A stretch of DNA of 64,000 nucleotides from Patella vulgata (taxonomy: Eukaryota > Mollusca > Gastropoda > Patellidae), in assembly GCF_932274485.2 (NCBI RefSeq), contig NC_065886.2, positions 15,327,501 through 15,391,500 of the forward strand. The letters are read 5' to 3'. The first letter of the stretch is position 1, and each line of letters opens with the position of its first letter. The notes under the pieces were generated by a model that worked only from the letters and a program-made list of their open reading frames with translations, made no database searches and was not told the DNA's origin. This document shows, piece after piece, positions 33,291-43,411 of the stretch. The position numbers and the translations under genes are program-made.

Positions 33291-33555
33291 GAAATGAAAT
33301 ACAGTTCTGCACTAACTGGGGTACTGAAGGCTGGTTTACAGTGTGTTAATAGGGAAAAGTTTGTCAAGGTGGCGATGCTATGGTCTACTCGTAACCAACT
33401 AGAACGGGTTCTTTTACGTGCCCGCCAATGGGTACACGTGACCTCAGTTTTTCGTGCCACCCGAACGACTATACGTTATCCCTTGCCAGGCTCTTGGCAA
33501 CACTTGGATCGATCACAGGACCGCTAGATTAGCGAATCTGCGTCTTACTGATCGG
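33291..33555 (-). mobile_element. SINE-B, minus strand, degraded middle
   Basis: Reversed 'cagttctgcactaactgggg', then gggttcttttacgtgcccgc, gggtacacgtgacctcagtt, cacccgaacgactatacgtt, 'cttggatcgatcacagg' and ttagcgaatctgcgtcttac. Middle and tail are worn. Confidence 0.8.
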
Positions 33556-34705
33556 CAGTATGTACAAAAGATCCCGATCAACCAGTGAACTTTATTTCAT
33601 CTTTTTAGCTTTGTCATTTTATACACTAGTATAACTAAAGATATCATCTCAGTTATAATAATATATCGCTGATTGTATCAGAATAATTTTATTGCCATGT
33701 TTTAAATGTTTCGGAACGATATATATTGTGAATTGCAATCCGTGGCGTGCTCTGTTGTGGGTTTTTTGGTTCTTAGGTAACAGTGTGTGAGTGTCGATGT
33801 TGAGCATGATTTGAGCGATCCACCCAATACCACAAATTCTACTAAATAGATTGTCGTGAAGGTTTGGATAATTCTGTAGGGTACTAAGATGGTTCGAATT
33901 TTACATATGATCTACAATTAAATATTGCCTTAAATCTGTGTTATCTGAGGATGGTAATGGGCCACTTTTGCTGTAATGTTTGCAATAAACCCTCTTTACA
34001 AATGAATACCCTGTACAATTTAGGAAGGCTTCAAGGAGTATCAAGGCGGTGTGCCTATTGACTCCATGGCGTTTGTATAGCTTGGTTAGAAAATTTTCCT
34101 GACCTCCTGCTGTTTGCTAGGTGTCTGTGACATTGGTTGAGTTTAGCAATCTTTCAGGTCAACGTAACCGTGGAGTTTTGTCTTCTGATAAAACTTAACG
34201 TGTAACTGGAGATTTTTAATGAAGAGTTTGCATGGTGGAGCCGGTCTCAGACTTAAAGTAAATTTGAACTGCCCGATAAAAAAAATAAACTCTTTTTTGT
34301 TATACAAATCTGACTCATTAGACTGGATTCACCATTGCAATATTGTCGATTGTAAAGCTAATCCAAGGCCAAGAGATACAACTGAGTACACCACAAGGAA
34401 AATAATTATTTCAACGAGTTTTCTTGAGCTCATATAAAAAGGTGATTGTATAACACCATTTATTTTATGATCAGTAGTGGAATACCGCGTTTTATCAGTG
34501 AAATAAAAGTGTTATTCCACGGGCTAGAAGCGGACAAAGTAGTCCATGTTGGTTTTACCTAAAATGATTGTAAAATTGTAAAATAAATAGAACATTTGTC
34601 GTTTTAGAGTGAATAACATATTTTATTTCATCTCTAAGCAAGAAAACGTTTATATTTTCACTCATGCTACGCATTTGTGAAAATATAAGTTTTCTTGCTT
34701 CTCGA
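33556..34705. other. Unassigned DNA
   Basis: No recognised gene or repeat over about 1.15 kb. A 72-codon ORF at 34,219-34,437 lacks motifs. Around 34,645-34,700 a short inverted pair (aagcaagaaaacgtttatat with atataagttttcttgctt) surrounds 'tcactcatgctacgc'. Confidence 0.4.
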
Positions 34706-34707
34706 TG

Positions 34708-34996
34708 AAATAAAGCCTGGAAGTCGGGTGTTCGATCACTGCATTGGCCGAGAAAGTCCATCCAGATTTTCCGGCGTGGTTCTCCCTTATCAGTGATGCA
34801 GGGCTTGACAAGGACAGCTGTCCCGTGTACACATTTGCGCGCAAGTAAAAGATCCCTTGACAGTTGGAATTCGATATAAGAGTAGGTCGTAGTGCCGCTG
34901 TCCGGGCAAACTTTCCCTCATAGCACACTGTATGGCGTGTGCCGTCTTCATTAGCCCAGTTCGGAGCAGGACGTTAAACCCCATTTCATTTCATAT
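34708..34996 (+). mobile_element. SINE-B, 5'-truncated
   Basis: Starts just before the B-box ('gtgttcgatcactgcattgg'), then gccgagaaagtccatccaga, ccggcgtggttctccctta, a deletion, cccgtgtacacatttgcgc, ttggaattcgatataagagt, tagtgccgctgtccgggcaa and 'aggacgttaaaccccatttc' with an atttcat tail. Confidence 0.92.
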
Positions 34997-35033
34997 TGTA
35001 GTCACCGGGAGGGGTCAATACATTTACCGTTGT

Positions 35034-35527
35034 TTAAAGGGCCAATCCCGATAATATTTTGGAGAATTAAACTGCTTAATTTTGTGTTAAAATCCCTTAA
35101 AATTCTCTACCTTAGGGCCGAGCAACTAACTCAATATTTGTGATACGTTTTCAAACAACTTAACTGGTGCCCCAAGCTGTATTATGCACTGTCTGGATAA
35201 AACCAGACTTTTATTTTATACAAAAAATGTGTAGGTGAAATTTACCTTTCGTTATCAAGTACAGCACATGGGTCACTCAATGCAGAGACCTCTAAAGGAA
35301 CGGGGTTGATTATCAGGTCACCCAACGAAAAAATTGACCCAAAATCTTAAAAGGGTTACGTGTCCGGATAAGGAATTTTGACGTTCACGTCCAAACAACT
35401 CAATATTTTGAGCTGAAATTTTGAGATACGGTAAATACACCATTCCTCTATATTTTGGCGCTTAAATTTTATACGTATTCGAACCTTTAGTTTTGAGACT
35501 CTGTTCCAATCAGGATAGTCCCTTTAA
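35034..35527 (+). mobile_element. MITE-2 copy 1 (494 bp, TTAA ends)
   Basis: Left edge 'ttaaagggccaatcccgata' and right edge 'aatcaggatagtcccttta' plus a are inverted, with TTAA at 35,034-35,037 and 35,524-35,527. Interior words (acttaactggtgccccaagc, ttatcaagtacagcacatgg, atatttttggcgcttaaa-like) recur at 42,895-43,411. TTAAAGGRR ends fit the T2/Kolobok pattern known from Xenopus MITEs. Confidence 0.92.
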
Positions 35528-35934
35528 ATTGAATGAAATTACTTTACCTTTGTAGGCTTACGCATCGAATGATAGATATATACGCGAGTTTTAATAGACT
35601 AGAAGTGAAGTTAGCAGGCTCGTTTATTCAGGGAGACAAGTAATTGCTCTTTATTTATGGTGCGAAGAAGCACGTTTTGACCTTAGTGAACTTGAATTCT
35701 ATAGATTTATTGTCCAGACGCCAATATGCCAATATACATATAATATGTCTGTATTTACATTCTTAGATTATCCCGAGGAATTACATTACGTGTGGACGTA
35801 ATATAACACAAATATTTATCCACACCTAAGTAATTATAGCACCAAATATTTATCCATATTCAAACATAAATTGAAGGTGAGTGTTTAGCGGTCGAAGTCG
35901 TTGTATAGACCTTAGGGACAGGACATCTGCCCGA
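35528..35934. other. Unassigned DNA
   Basis: No recognised feature. Confidence 0.4.
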
Positions 35935-36745
35935 GAGATACCGTAGCTTAGGTTCTTTAACCCCCACACAAGTACCATGCTACAGGTATTTATGGTGGCT
36001 GTTAGCGGCCATTCAAATGTCATCTAAATCGTCGCCTTGTGAAGAAGGCGACAAGTCGACAAGTCGACGAAATCAACCCGCCAACACGACAAAATAACCC
36101 GACGATCGTCGCCTTCATTTCGTCGACTTGTCGGGTCAATTCTGTCGACTTATTCACAACCCGACAGGTCGACAAGTCAACAAGTCGACAAAATACAATT
36201 ATTTCGACTTGTCGTGCGGCGACTTGTCGCCTCGGACGTTAATCTGTGCGCATGCAAGTTATCCAATCAGCAAATGCGCAAGCTCGAGTGTTTGACCTCC
36301 GAGGCGACAAGTCGCCGCACGACAAGTCGAAATAATTGTATTTTGTCGACTTGTCGATTTGTCGGGTTGTGAATAAGTCGAAATAATTGGTCAGAATTAA
36401 CCCTGAAAGTCGACGAAATGAAGGCGACGATCGTCGGGTTATTTTGTCGTGTTGGTGGGTTGATTTTGTCGACTTGTCGACTTGTCGCCTTCTTCACAAG
36501 GCGACGATTTAGATTCATTTGAATGGCCGCTAACAGCCACCATAGGTAATAGCCCCGATAGATACAGTAGCTTTGATCTCTTAATCCCCACAAGTACCAT
36601 GCTTCAGATATTAACCCGGATAAATACAGTAGATTTGGTCCCTTAATCCCCACAAGTACCATGCTTCATTCCTCAATCCTCAGAAAAACCCTACGAATGA
36701 TCTCTAAATATCCCCACACGTACCGCGTACCATGCTTCAGGCTTC
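35935..36745 (+). repeat. Degenerate about 58-bp tandem array, split by a fold-back element
   Basis: Units share 'atacagtagctttgatctct', taatccccacaagtaccatg and cttcagatattaacccg. They lie at about 35,938-35,991 (before the insertion) and 36,551, 36,611 and 36,690 onward. The fold-back element at 35,992-36,543 interrupts one unit, so the array is the older structure. Confidence 0.8.
35992..36543. mobile_element. Fold-back element (552 bp) with 245-bp arms
   Basis: Arms 35,992-36,235 and 36,299-36,543 are inverted copies around a 63-bp spacer. Outer ends read 'atggtggctgttagcggcca'. Arms are built of gacaagtcgac / gtcgacttgtc words, so each arm is also internally repetitive and self-complementary. 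Flanks 'aggtattt' (35,984-35,991) and 'aggtaata' (36,544-36,551) look like an 8-bp target duplication with two changes. No transposase; superfamily uncertain. ORFs on both strands are mirror shadows of the arms. Confidence 0.92.
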
Positions 36746-36784
36746 TGCCCTTAGCGACACCGTAGTTTGAGCCCCTTGATTCCC

Positions 36785-36965
36785 AGAACTAACATGCCTC
36801 CGGCCTGTGGGAGGAAACCGGAGTTCCCGGAGTAAACCCACGAGGTTGAGAAGTCGCCCCTATCTCCAAGCCACATACGCTCACACCAAGGATTGAAACC
36901 ACAACCGCAAGCCAGAGGTGACCGACCAGCTAGAGGCCGAAGCGTGTCATCCCAACTCCCCTACC
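36785..36965 (-). mobile_element. SINE-C: another head joined to the SINE-A core
   Basis: On the minus strand a tRNA-like head with B-box-like 'gtggtttcaatccttgg' (plus about 36,880-36,896) is followed by a core (acctcgtgggtttactccgg, gaactccggtttcctcccac) nearly the same as the SINE-A core. The head and the sequence beyond the core differ from SINE-A. Only one copy is seen here. Confidence 0.65.
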
Positions 36966-37812
36966 CCAATCTGTTGTCCTGTGTATTTTTATATTAGTAA
37001 GTAGGCCATGTCTTTATGCTAGACAGGCGAAAACAGTCGAATATGATATAATGGATAACATAAAGCATTTACAGTCAAACCGGAACGATTCTTGTACCCA
37101 TAACTTCAAATACAACCTACTTGAACACCACACTATATAAATTATTAATATGCAATAATTAAGTATAGCAAAGACTGGGGCGATTGTTGTACCATTACAA
37201 CTTGAACACCACACTATAACAGCATATATAGAATAAAATATTAATATGCAATAATTAAGTTGAGCAAAAACCGATTGATTTATAAGTTCTATCATATTAC
37301 CTAATTTGTATGAAATATTCACAAGGAATGTTTTTGTGTAGTCGGGTTTCCAGGATACGTCATATCTAGCGCCATCCCAAAGGACATAACTCTCCAGTTG
37401 GGTATGTATGTCATAATTATCATGAGCTAAGGTAAACAAACTCCTTATAAATCAGGCCGGATATGGCTGCAGGGTTTTTATTGATTTGTTTTACGACTAA
37501 GCATGACAGATAATGAATTATTTGGTATTTTTGTTTTACTGAAAATCCTTTGATGCGATAAGGTATAACCGTTTTCCCGGCCATTACGTTTGGGGGTATT
37601 ACTTATTTATACAAATATGTATGTAACAAATAATGGTTAGTGTTGTCATGTTGACAGAAAAGATGTGTGTACTAAAGGAGTGCGTGTAATTATCGGTAGA
37701 CCGTACACAAAATGGTCTAGAGCGATACAAAAGTTCATGTCTGTTGTTGAGGTTATAAATATCTTAGATACTACCAGCGTACAAAACAATTGGTAATTGT
37801 CTGAACTTTCCA
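36966..37812. other. Unassigned DNA with one tandem duplication
   Basis: 'acttgaacaccacactata' followed by atatgcaataattaagt occurs at about 37,111-37,175 and 37,198-37,262. The minus-strand 141-codon ORF (37,014-37,439) contains this duplication and shows no known motif. No other feature recognised. Confidence 0.5.
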
Positions 37813-38037
37813 GGGGGGTTGATGCCACTTGATAGCCGAATGGTTAGCACGTGCGCGCTATATCATAAGGTCTTCCATTGAGTCAACTGGCGTGGGTTGT
37901 CTCCGGATCCTCCGGTTTACTCCCACTGCTAAAGACCCCTACGCGCAAGCGAATGTATTGAAATAAAACATTTAACCATGTGTTACTCCCGAAATGGCCT
38001 AGTTTGTGTCGAGTGGACGTAAAACCTGCGTAAAACC

Positions 38038-38084
<47 letters not shown>

Positions 38085-38133
38085 CTATCCTCTCTCTCTC
38101 CCTCTCCCTCTCCCCCTTTCTCTCTCTCTCTCT
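37813..38133 (+). mobile_element. SINE-A with internal deletion, 12-bp target duplication
   Basis: Head 'agccgaatggttagcacgtg' then a deletion from the B-box into the core (gtgggttgtctccggatcct). It continues tactcccactgctaaagac and a partly doubled 'gtaaaacctgcgtaaaaccc', then a CT tract interrupted by cctatcc. The direct repeat ctgaactttcca is at 37,801-37,812 and 38,134-38,145. Confidence 0.93.
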
Positions 38134-38145
38134 CTGAACTTTCCA

Positions 38146-38624
38146 ACTAAATGATAAACGATATTATGTTTTCTAGCTAAATCGTTCACGTACTTTATCT
38201 CAAAAATTAATATATATTCCTATTACAATGTAATCAGTTTTATAAAAAAAAAACAACCTGTTTGAAGAATGAAGTAACGTGTAGCCAAAAGTTGGCTGGA
38301 TCATTATTACTATTTAATATGCTTAAAGATGATGAAATGCAATAAAAACAGAAGCCAATGTAAACTTTAACTGACAAGATCTTATGTTAGACATGGTCGA
38401 TTTGAATAATGTAGCGTTAATATGTTCTGGAATGTTAGGCAATAATAGCTCGCATAACACTTGCGAATTGAAATATTGGTTTAATTTGATCGAATTTCAC
38501 CTTTTTTGGTACACGCCAACAATGCAATGTTATTGCCCTTTGTTAAGATGATCCATTTTTGTAGGCGTTCGAGCGGTTGGCGTGATAGAATAAGGTTTTA
38601 TATATTTCGTCAGCACAATAGTAT
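38146..38624. other. Unassigned DNA
   Basis: Nothing recognised. Confidence 0.4.
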
Positions 38625-38705
38625 TTTTGTGTCGGGTGGACGTTAAACCCCATTTCTCTCTCTCTCTCACAATGCGAGGAGTATTTTACCCTGACAGCCG
38701 CGTTT
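38625..38705. mobile_element. SINE-A 3' end (+) followed by SINE-B piece (-)
   Basis: 'ttgtgtcgggtggacgttaa' and accccattt with a short CT run (to about 38,668) is a SINE-A 3' end. The next 'caatgcgaggagtattttac' and cctgacagccgcg is reversed SINE-B. Confidence 0.75.
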
Positions 38706-40024
38706 CTGATTATTCGTCTCCAATTTCCGTTTGTTATGGAATCGTATGCGCAAGCCCAGGTTTACACTGGTAGAAACCGTGAAGCTGGTTTTACGTTTCA
38801 CCTTATCAACGCCGTGTGCCTTATCACTGTTAAACGCATACTTATACTGTCTGTCTACCATACCTCCGCTTCAGAACAGACACTAAGCGGATTGGCCGAC
38901 ATTTCAAGTCCTAAATCGACGATTTTAGTTGAAAACACTAAGTATATTTCGAGAATTTTAGAGAAGTATATATTCTGGTTTCATTTTTTCAAAAAATGGA
39001 AAAGGTTTAATTAGTCTTTTTGTGTATAACAGATGAAGGACCGCATGATACAACAGTAGTAAACTAAAAGTTGTATATGGCGACCATTTAGGGCAGAGAT
39101 CTATTCTTGAAGTAAAGTAGATAGTTCTCTGTGTGCAGAATGTGTCAAACCACTACCAGGCTTGAAAAATACCGAAGTTTTTGCCTTGTTGTTTACGTTT
39201 CAAAACGTTCCGATAATAATTATTGTTGAGTAATTTTGTTTTTTGATTTCGTTAACATATTAAATGATTTACATAACAGAATTCATTGTGGAATTTAAAA
39301 AATGGTTTCTTTTAGAAATCCATAATGCATATTTATGATTCGTCATTAGTTGAAAGTATTTCATGATAATAATTCATAATGTTTGTTTCTAAATGTAGAA
39401 TATAAAAAGGTGTTCTTTGGATTCTATACTGGAATAACGGATATTTCACAACAAAGATGCTTTTAATTTGATTTTGAGAGATGTGGTTTAACGCACATTG
39501 GTCTTTATCGGTGAGTTGTGGCGGGGATAACGTACACGGATCTTTATCGGTGATGGGGGCTCGGCGGGGGTCCATAGCACGGGTGATATAGCACTCGGCC
39601 AGTCAAATTTCCACCAAGGATAAAACACAGTGTGCACTGTCATTTTTCAGTATACAGTTGTCTGGTTTCTAAACCAACATTAGCACAAGTGGACTATGGA
39701 TCTGGAACCGAGTATATACCCCCCACCCCCACCCAAGAACAACATAATAACAAGAAGGGTAGCGCTTGTCTCCCACTTCCATATGTTCAGGATTCAACCA
39801 GACCAACTGTTTCAAGATTCAACCATGCCACAATCTCTTACATGACAATTGTAGAATGTTTCTTTAACTTGGTCTAGCTACAATTCAAAGAAGCATTAAT
39901 GCTTTTACAATCTCTACTAGACCGTAAACAAATAATGTTCATTTATTGCTTTATTTGATTATCCAGTAACATCGATCGGTGATCAAATGGGATATCATTC
40001 AACGATCTACCCATCTTTGGCTCC
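38706..40024. other. Unassigned DNA
   Basis: No gene supported. A short duplicated phrase around 'tctttatcggtga' occurs near 39,500 and 39,541. ORFs 38,736-39,014 and 39,632-39,877 lack motifs and splice context. Confidence 0.4.
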
Positions 40025-40034
40025 GATACAGATC

Positions 40035-40287
40035 GGCGAGGTTGGATGGCCGAATGGTTAGCCTGTGCGCTGTATCATATGGTCTGTCATTGAGTCAACG
40101 GGCGAGGTTTAGATTCCCCGGTTATACGTGACAAGGAGTAGGGTCGCCTATCCAACCTCGTGGGTTTCCTCCGGGTCCCCCGGTTTCCTCCCACTGCTAA
40201 AGACCCCTACGCGCAAGCGAATTATAAAAATAAAATTGAACCATGTCTTAGTCCCGAAATGACCTAGTCTGTGACGAGTGGGCGTTA

Positions 40288-40320
<33 letters not shown>
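40035..40320 (+). mobile_element. SINE-A, full length
   Basis: Head 'tggccgaatggttagcctgt' (A-box), 'ggtttagattccccgg' (B-box), complete core, tail gtgggcgttaacccccc and CT tract. Flanks gatacagatc (40,025-40,034) and gatacggatc (40,321-40,330) form a target duplication with one change. Confidence 0.93.
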
Positions 40321-40347
40321 GATACGGATCTGTTAAATCTGTTATAA

Positions 40348-40380
40348 GTAGTAGTAGGACGTTAAACCCCATTTCATTAG
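40348..40380 (+). mobile_element. SINE-B 3' end fragment
   Basis: 'gtagtaggacgttaaacccc' then atttcatta: only the last 30 bp of SINE-B. The word 'gttataagtag' appears on both sides (about 40,340 and 40,380), consistent with a target duplication of a tiny truncated insertion. Confidence 0.75.
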
Positions 40381-40455
40381 TTATAAGTAGTATACAATGT
40401 AACCTATACTGGTCTCCAGTGAGCCCAGACAACATCATTGCGAAATACTTTGAGT

Positions 40456-40903
40456 TTAAGGAGCTGAACCTTTTTGGAACATAAAATGGAAGAAAATGGG
40501 TAAAAAAAAATGAATGAATAAAAACTGATTTATATTCAATTTTTAAAACATAATGTAATTTCTAATGAGTTATGTTCGGTGAAATATGCGAGAAGTCCAA
40601 ATGGAATGTCACCCATTCCCTCCTGGTTTGTTCAGTCTACATCGGGAGTACAGTTTGAAATTCCAGTGACACACTGACTATTTGCTCCGTACATCAAGGC
40701 GCTCCATTACAAATGTTCCTCAAGACCACAGAGAAACGGATGTCGCACACTGGTTTAAAAATGTTCATTTGGTCTTTAATATTGGATATTGGGATGGGAC
40801 ATTTTCACGATAAGATAAAAACATGGACCAATATTGAATTCTAATTCGTGTTTTTAATGTGGAAGACTATGGATGGTATTGAGTCAGAGATTCGGGTACT
40901 TGG
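40456..40903 (-). mobile_element. MITE-1 copy 4, strongly diverged
   Basis: Left edge 'ttaaggagctgaacc' and right edge 'gattcgggtacttggtgg' are worn versions of the MITE-1 ends. Interior order (tgagttatgttcggtgaaat, cagtctacatcgggagta, tttaatattggatattggga, aattcgtgtttttaatgtgg) matches copy 3. The oldest copy in the window. Confidence 0.75.
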
Positions 40904-41301
40904 TGGGAATTTTGTTTTAATAATTAGGTGAACTCGGTCTGATCTTTAATTGAAAGTAGCTAATCTGTTATCGTATACCAAATAGTATCAATGGTAGTAA
41001 TTTTGTTAAGAAGAAAATTACAACATGACTAGCAGATGTAGTGGTGTTAATGGATAATCGTATTACTGTACAGTCACACTAGGTATACAGTCAATATAAG
41101 GTCATCGTCAAGGTCAACTAATGGAAACCATTGGTGCCAGTAATTGGTAATTTACGCTAATGATAGTCATGAAAAATTCGATTACCGGAATTTGTAGGTA
41201 AAATGTAAATATAATCTCTCGAAATATTACACTACACTTTGTAAGTATGCGAAATAGGTTATTAACGTATCAACAGCATAACTGTTACACATAATCTATC
41301 T
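40904..41301. other. Unassigned AT-rich DNA
   Basis: No recognised feature. Confidence 0.4.
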
Positions 41302-41445
41302 TCTATATATATATATTTGTGACTGTCGTTTGTCTGTCTGTCTGTCTGTCTGTTCGGGGTGGCGGCTACATAGGCCAGGTGGCGTTAGTCTATCACTTCC
41401 GGTTTCGGAGTTATGACCCCCGAGCGAAGCCGGGTATCCTGCTAG
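41302..41445 (+). mobile_element. Short Helitron-like element (about 144 bp)
   Basis: Starts TCTATATATATATATTTGTG, contains a (CTGT)n microsatellite, and ends 'gagcgaagccgggtatcctg' followed by CTAG. The 3' stem cccg...cggg sits about 10 bp before CTAG. TC...CTRR ends with a 3' hairpin fit non-autonomous Helitrons, and this 'gcgaagccgggtat' ending is, from memory, common in animal Helitron-like repeats. Confidence 0.6.
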
Positions 41446-41502
41446 TAGTTCATAAATACGTTCTCAATGTCTTTATTGTGGGCTGGTATTGGTTATATAG
41501 TA

Positions 41503-41777
41503 AGAAAGTTCATCGGGATTTCCAGTATACATCCTCCTTTTCAGTGGTGCAGGACAGAGGGCCTGGCAAGGGACGACGTATAGTCGTTCGGATGGGACAA
41601 AAAAAACGCGTCCCCGTGTACACATTGGCGTGCACGTAAAAAATCCCTTAGCAATTGGAATTCGATATAAGAGTATGCCTTAGTGCCGCTGTCCAGGCAA
41701 AATTCCCGCATGGCATATCGTATGGCGTATGCCCAGTCGGAGCAGAACAGTAGGACGTTAAACCCCATTTCAGTTCA
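41503..41777 (+). mobile_element. SINE-B, 5'-truncated
   Basis: Starts 'aaagttcatcgggatttcca', then cagtggtgcaggacagaggg, cgttcggatgggacaaaaaa, gtgtacacattggcgtgcac, atagtcggagcag-like end and 'taggacgttaaaccccattt' with cagttca. Flanks ggttatatagta (about 41,488) and ggttatagta (about 41,779) may be the target duplication. Confidence 0.92.
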
Positions 41778-41786
41778 TGGTTATAG

Positions 41787-42097
41787 TACTGGGTTAGAGA
41801 TTAATTGTTATCGTTTGTACCCGAAGTTGTTCATGGATGTAGATTGTTTTGTGTTGTTTTTTTTTAGATCTAAATGTCTTTATTGTACTGAGTGAATGTT
41901 TGTTATTGTTTGTTTTATAGGTAGATTATTTTCTAGTTACGAATGTTTTTAGTGTAGAGCTAATGGTTGTTATTGTTTGTAACGTAACTTGTTAATGTTG
42001 ATTGTTTTATGGTTATGAAATGTTTTTAGTCAATGTATGTTATAGTTCGTACGTAACTAGTTCATGATCGTAGATTGTTTTGTAGTTATGAAATGCA
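41787..42097 (+). repeat. Degenerate about 75-bp tandem repeat, four units
   Basis: Units share 'gttatcgtttgtac', aactagttcatg, gtagattgttttgt and agttatgaaatg. They occur near 41,803, 41,896, 41,967 and 42,038 with indels. No known element. Confidence 0.7.
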
Positions 42098-42354
42098 AAT
42101 GCCACTGTTGTATAATTAAGATCGTATTACATTGGAACTAGCCTATAGTATATTCAATAAGCACCACACGCGCTTACTCACCACGCGCGTTTGTGTCATT
42201 AAAAAACTTTATCCAACAGAAATAGAACACGAAGCGATCAACATGAGAAGACATAAACCAAAACTGAATCCAGAAAAACAGCCATTTATATCTAAACAGC
42301 ATAAAGCTTTTAATGTAATTGATTATGTCCCAATTACTAAATGTTATTTAAAGA

Positions 42355-42478
42355 ATAACATAATCCAGATCCTATTTCATTTCTTTTTATATAGTTTAAA
42401 ATATCGTTTTACTTGTCTTTACTGCACGAGGATCTGGAAGAGTTATTATATAATCCGTTTTCTGGTTGATGTGATGGA
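42355..42478 (+). mobile_element. MITE-5, left half only
   Basis: 'ccagatcctatttcatttct' then atcgttttacttgtctttac, gaggatctggaagagttatt and 'gatgtgatgg' match the left half of MITE-5 (51,191 and 62,804 copies). It stops at the TTAA where MITE-4 begins. Confidence 0.8.
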
Positions 42479-42898
42479 TTAAAGGTGCATTAGAGCTGAC
42501 CGTTTTGGCTAGATAATGAAAAATGAATATATTGAAACTTTCAATTACATTACTTTATTCTGAGCAAAGTTATTAATGTTTAAAGTTTAAACTATATAGT
42601 CTCGATTGTCAAATATAATGGCTACGATAATAACCAAAAGTGCTCTTTATTCATTTTATTGTTATATTTTAAATGATGCGAATGTTTTTATCCATTTTAA
42701 ATATTTAAAGATATCGTAGCCATCCGATGACCCAGAGAGATGAATACGGGTTTGTCATGTGACGAAATTTCTAAATAATAATTAATATAGCCCAGCATAG
42801 GAGCAGAACAGTAGGACGTTAAACCCCATTTCATTTCATTTTAATAATTAATATAATATATGATGTAAGAAAAGAAACCAACGATAATGCGTTTTTAA
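42479..42898 (+). mobile_element. MITE-4 copy 2, containing a SINE-B fragment
   Basis: Left edge 'ttaaaggtgcattagagctg', right edge 'gataatgcgtttttaa' (inverts to TTAAAAACGCATTATC). Interior words match copy 1 at 26,488. Without the inserted SINE piece and its duplication it is about 354 bp. Its right TTAA (42,895-42,898) is also the left TTAA of MITE-2. Confidence 0.82.
42790..42841 (+). mobile_element. Tiny 5'-truncated SINE-B inside MITE-4, 14-bp duplication
   Basis: Only 'gagcagaacagtaggacgtt' and aaaccccatttcatttcat plus a few upstream bases are present. The perfect direct repeat taataattaatata lies at 42,776-42,789 and 42,842-42,855, proving a separate retroposition event into MITE-4. 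Confidence 0.93.
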
Positions 42899-43411
42899 AG
42901 GGCCAATCCCGATAATATGTCGGAGAATAAAACTGCTTAATTTTGTGTTAAAATCCCTTAAAATCCTCTACCAAAGGGCTGAGCAACTAACTCAATATTT
43001 GTGATACGTTTTCAAACAACTTAAACCTGTCGGTCTTCATCTGGAAATGGAGACCGGTGTACCAAACTGTATTATGCGGTTTATGGATAAATCAGACTTT
43101 TACTTTATAAAATTAATGTGTAGGTGAAATTTAACTTTCGTTATCAAGTGCAGCACATGGATCATTCATTGTATAAACCTCTCAAGGAATGGGAATCGAT
43201 TATCAGGTCACCCAACGAAAAAATGACCAGAAATCTTAAAAGGGTTACGTGTCCGGATAAGCATTTATGACGTTCACGTCCAAACGACTAAATAAGCTGA
43301 ATTTTTGGGACAAGGTAAACACACCATTCCTCTATATTTTGGCGCTTAAGTTTCAAATGTACTAGGACTTTTATTTTTGAGACTCTGTTCAAATCGGGAT
43401 AGTCCCTTTAA
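42895..43411 (+). mobile_element. MITE-2 copy 2 (517 bp, TTAA ends)
   Basis: Left 'ttaaagggccaatcccgata' and right 'aaatcgggatagtcccttta' plus a form a better preserved inverted pair than copy 1. Contains an extra stretch (tgtcggtcttcatctggaaa) missing from copy 1. TTAA at both edges. Non-coding. Confidence 0.93.

Noticed and set aside
36039-36662. ORFs on both strands with TSRQVD repeats
   Set aside because: They are mirror translations of the fold-back arms at 35,992-36,543.
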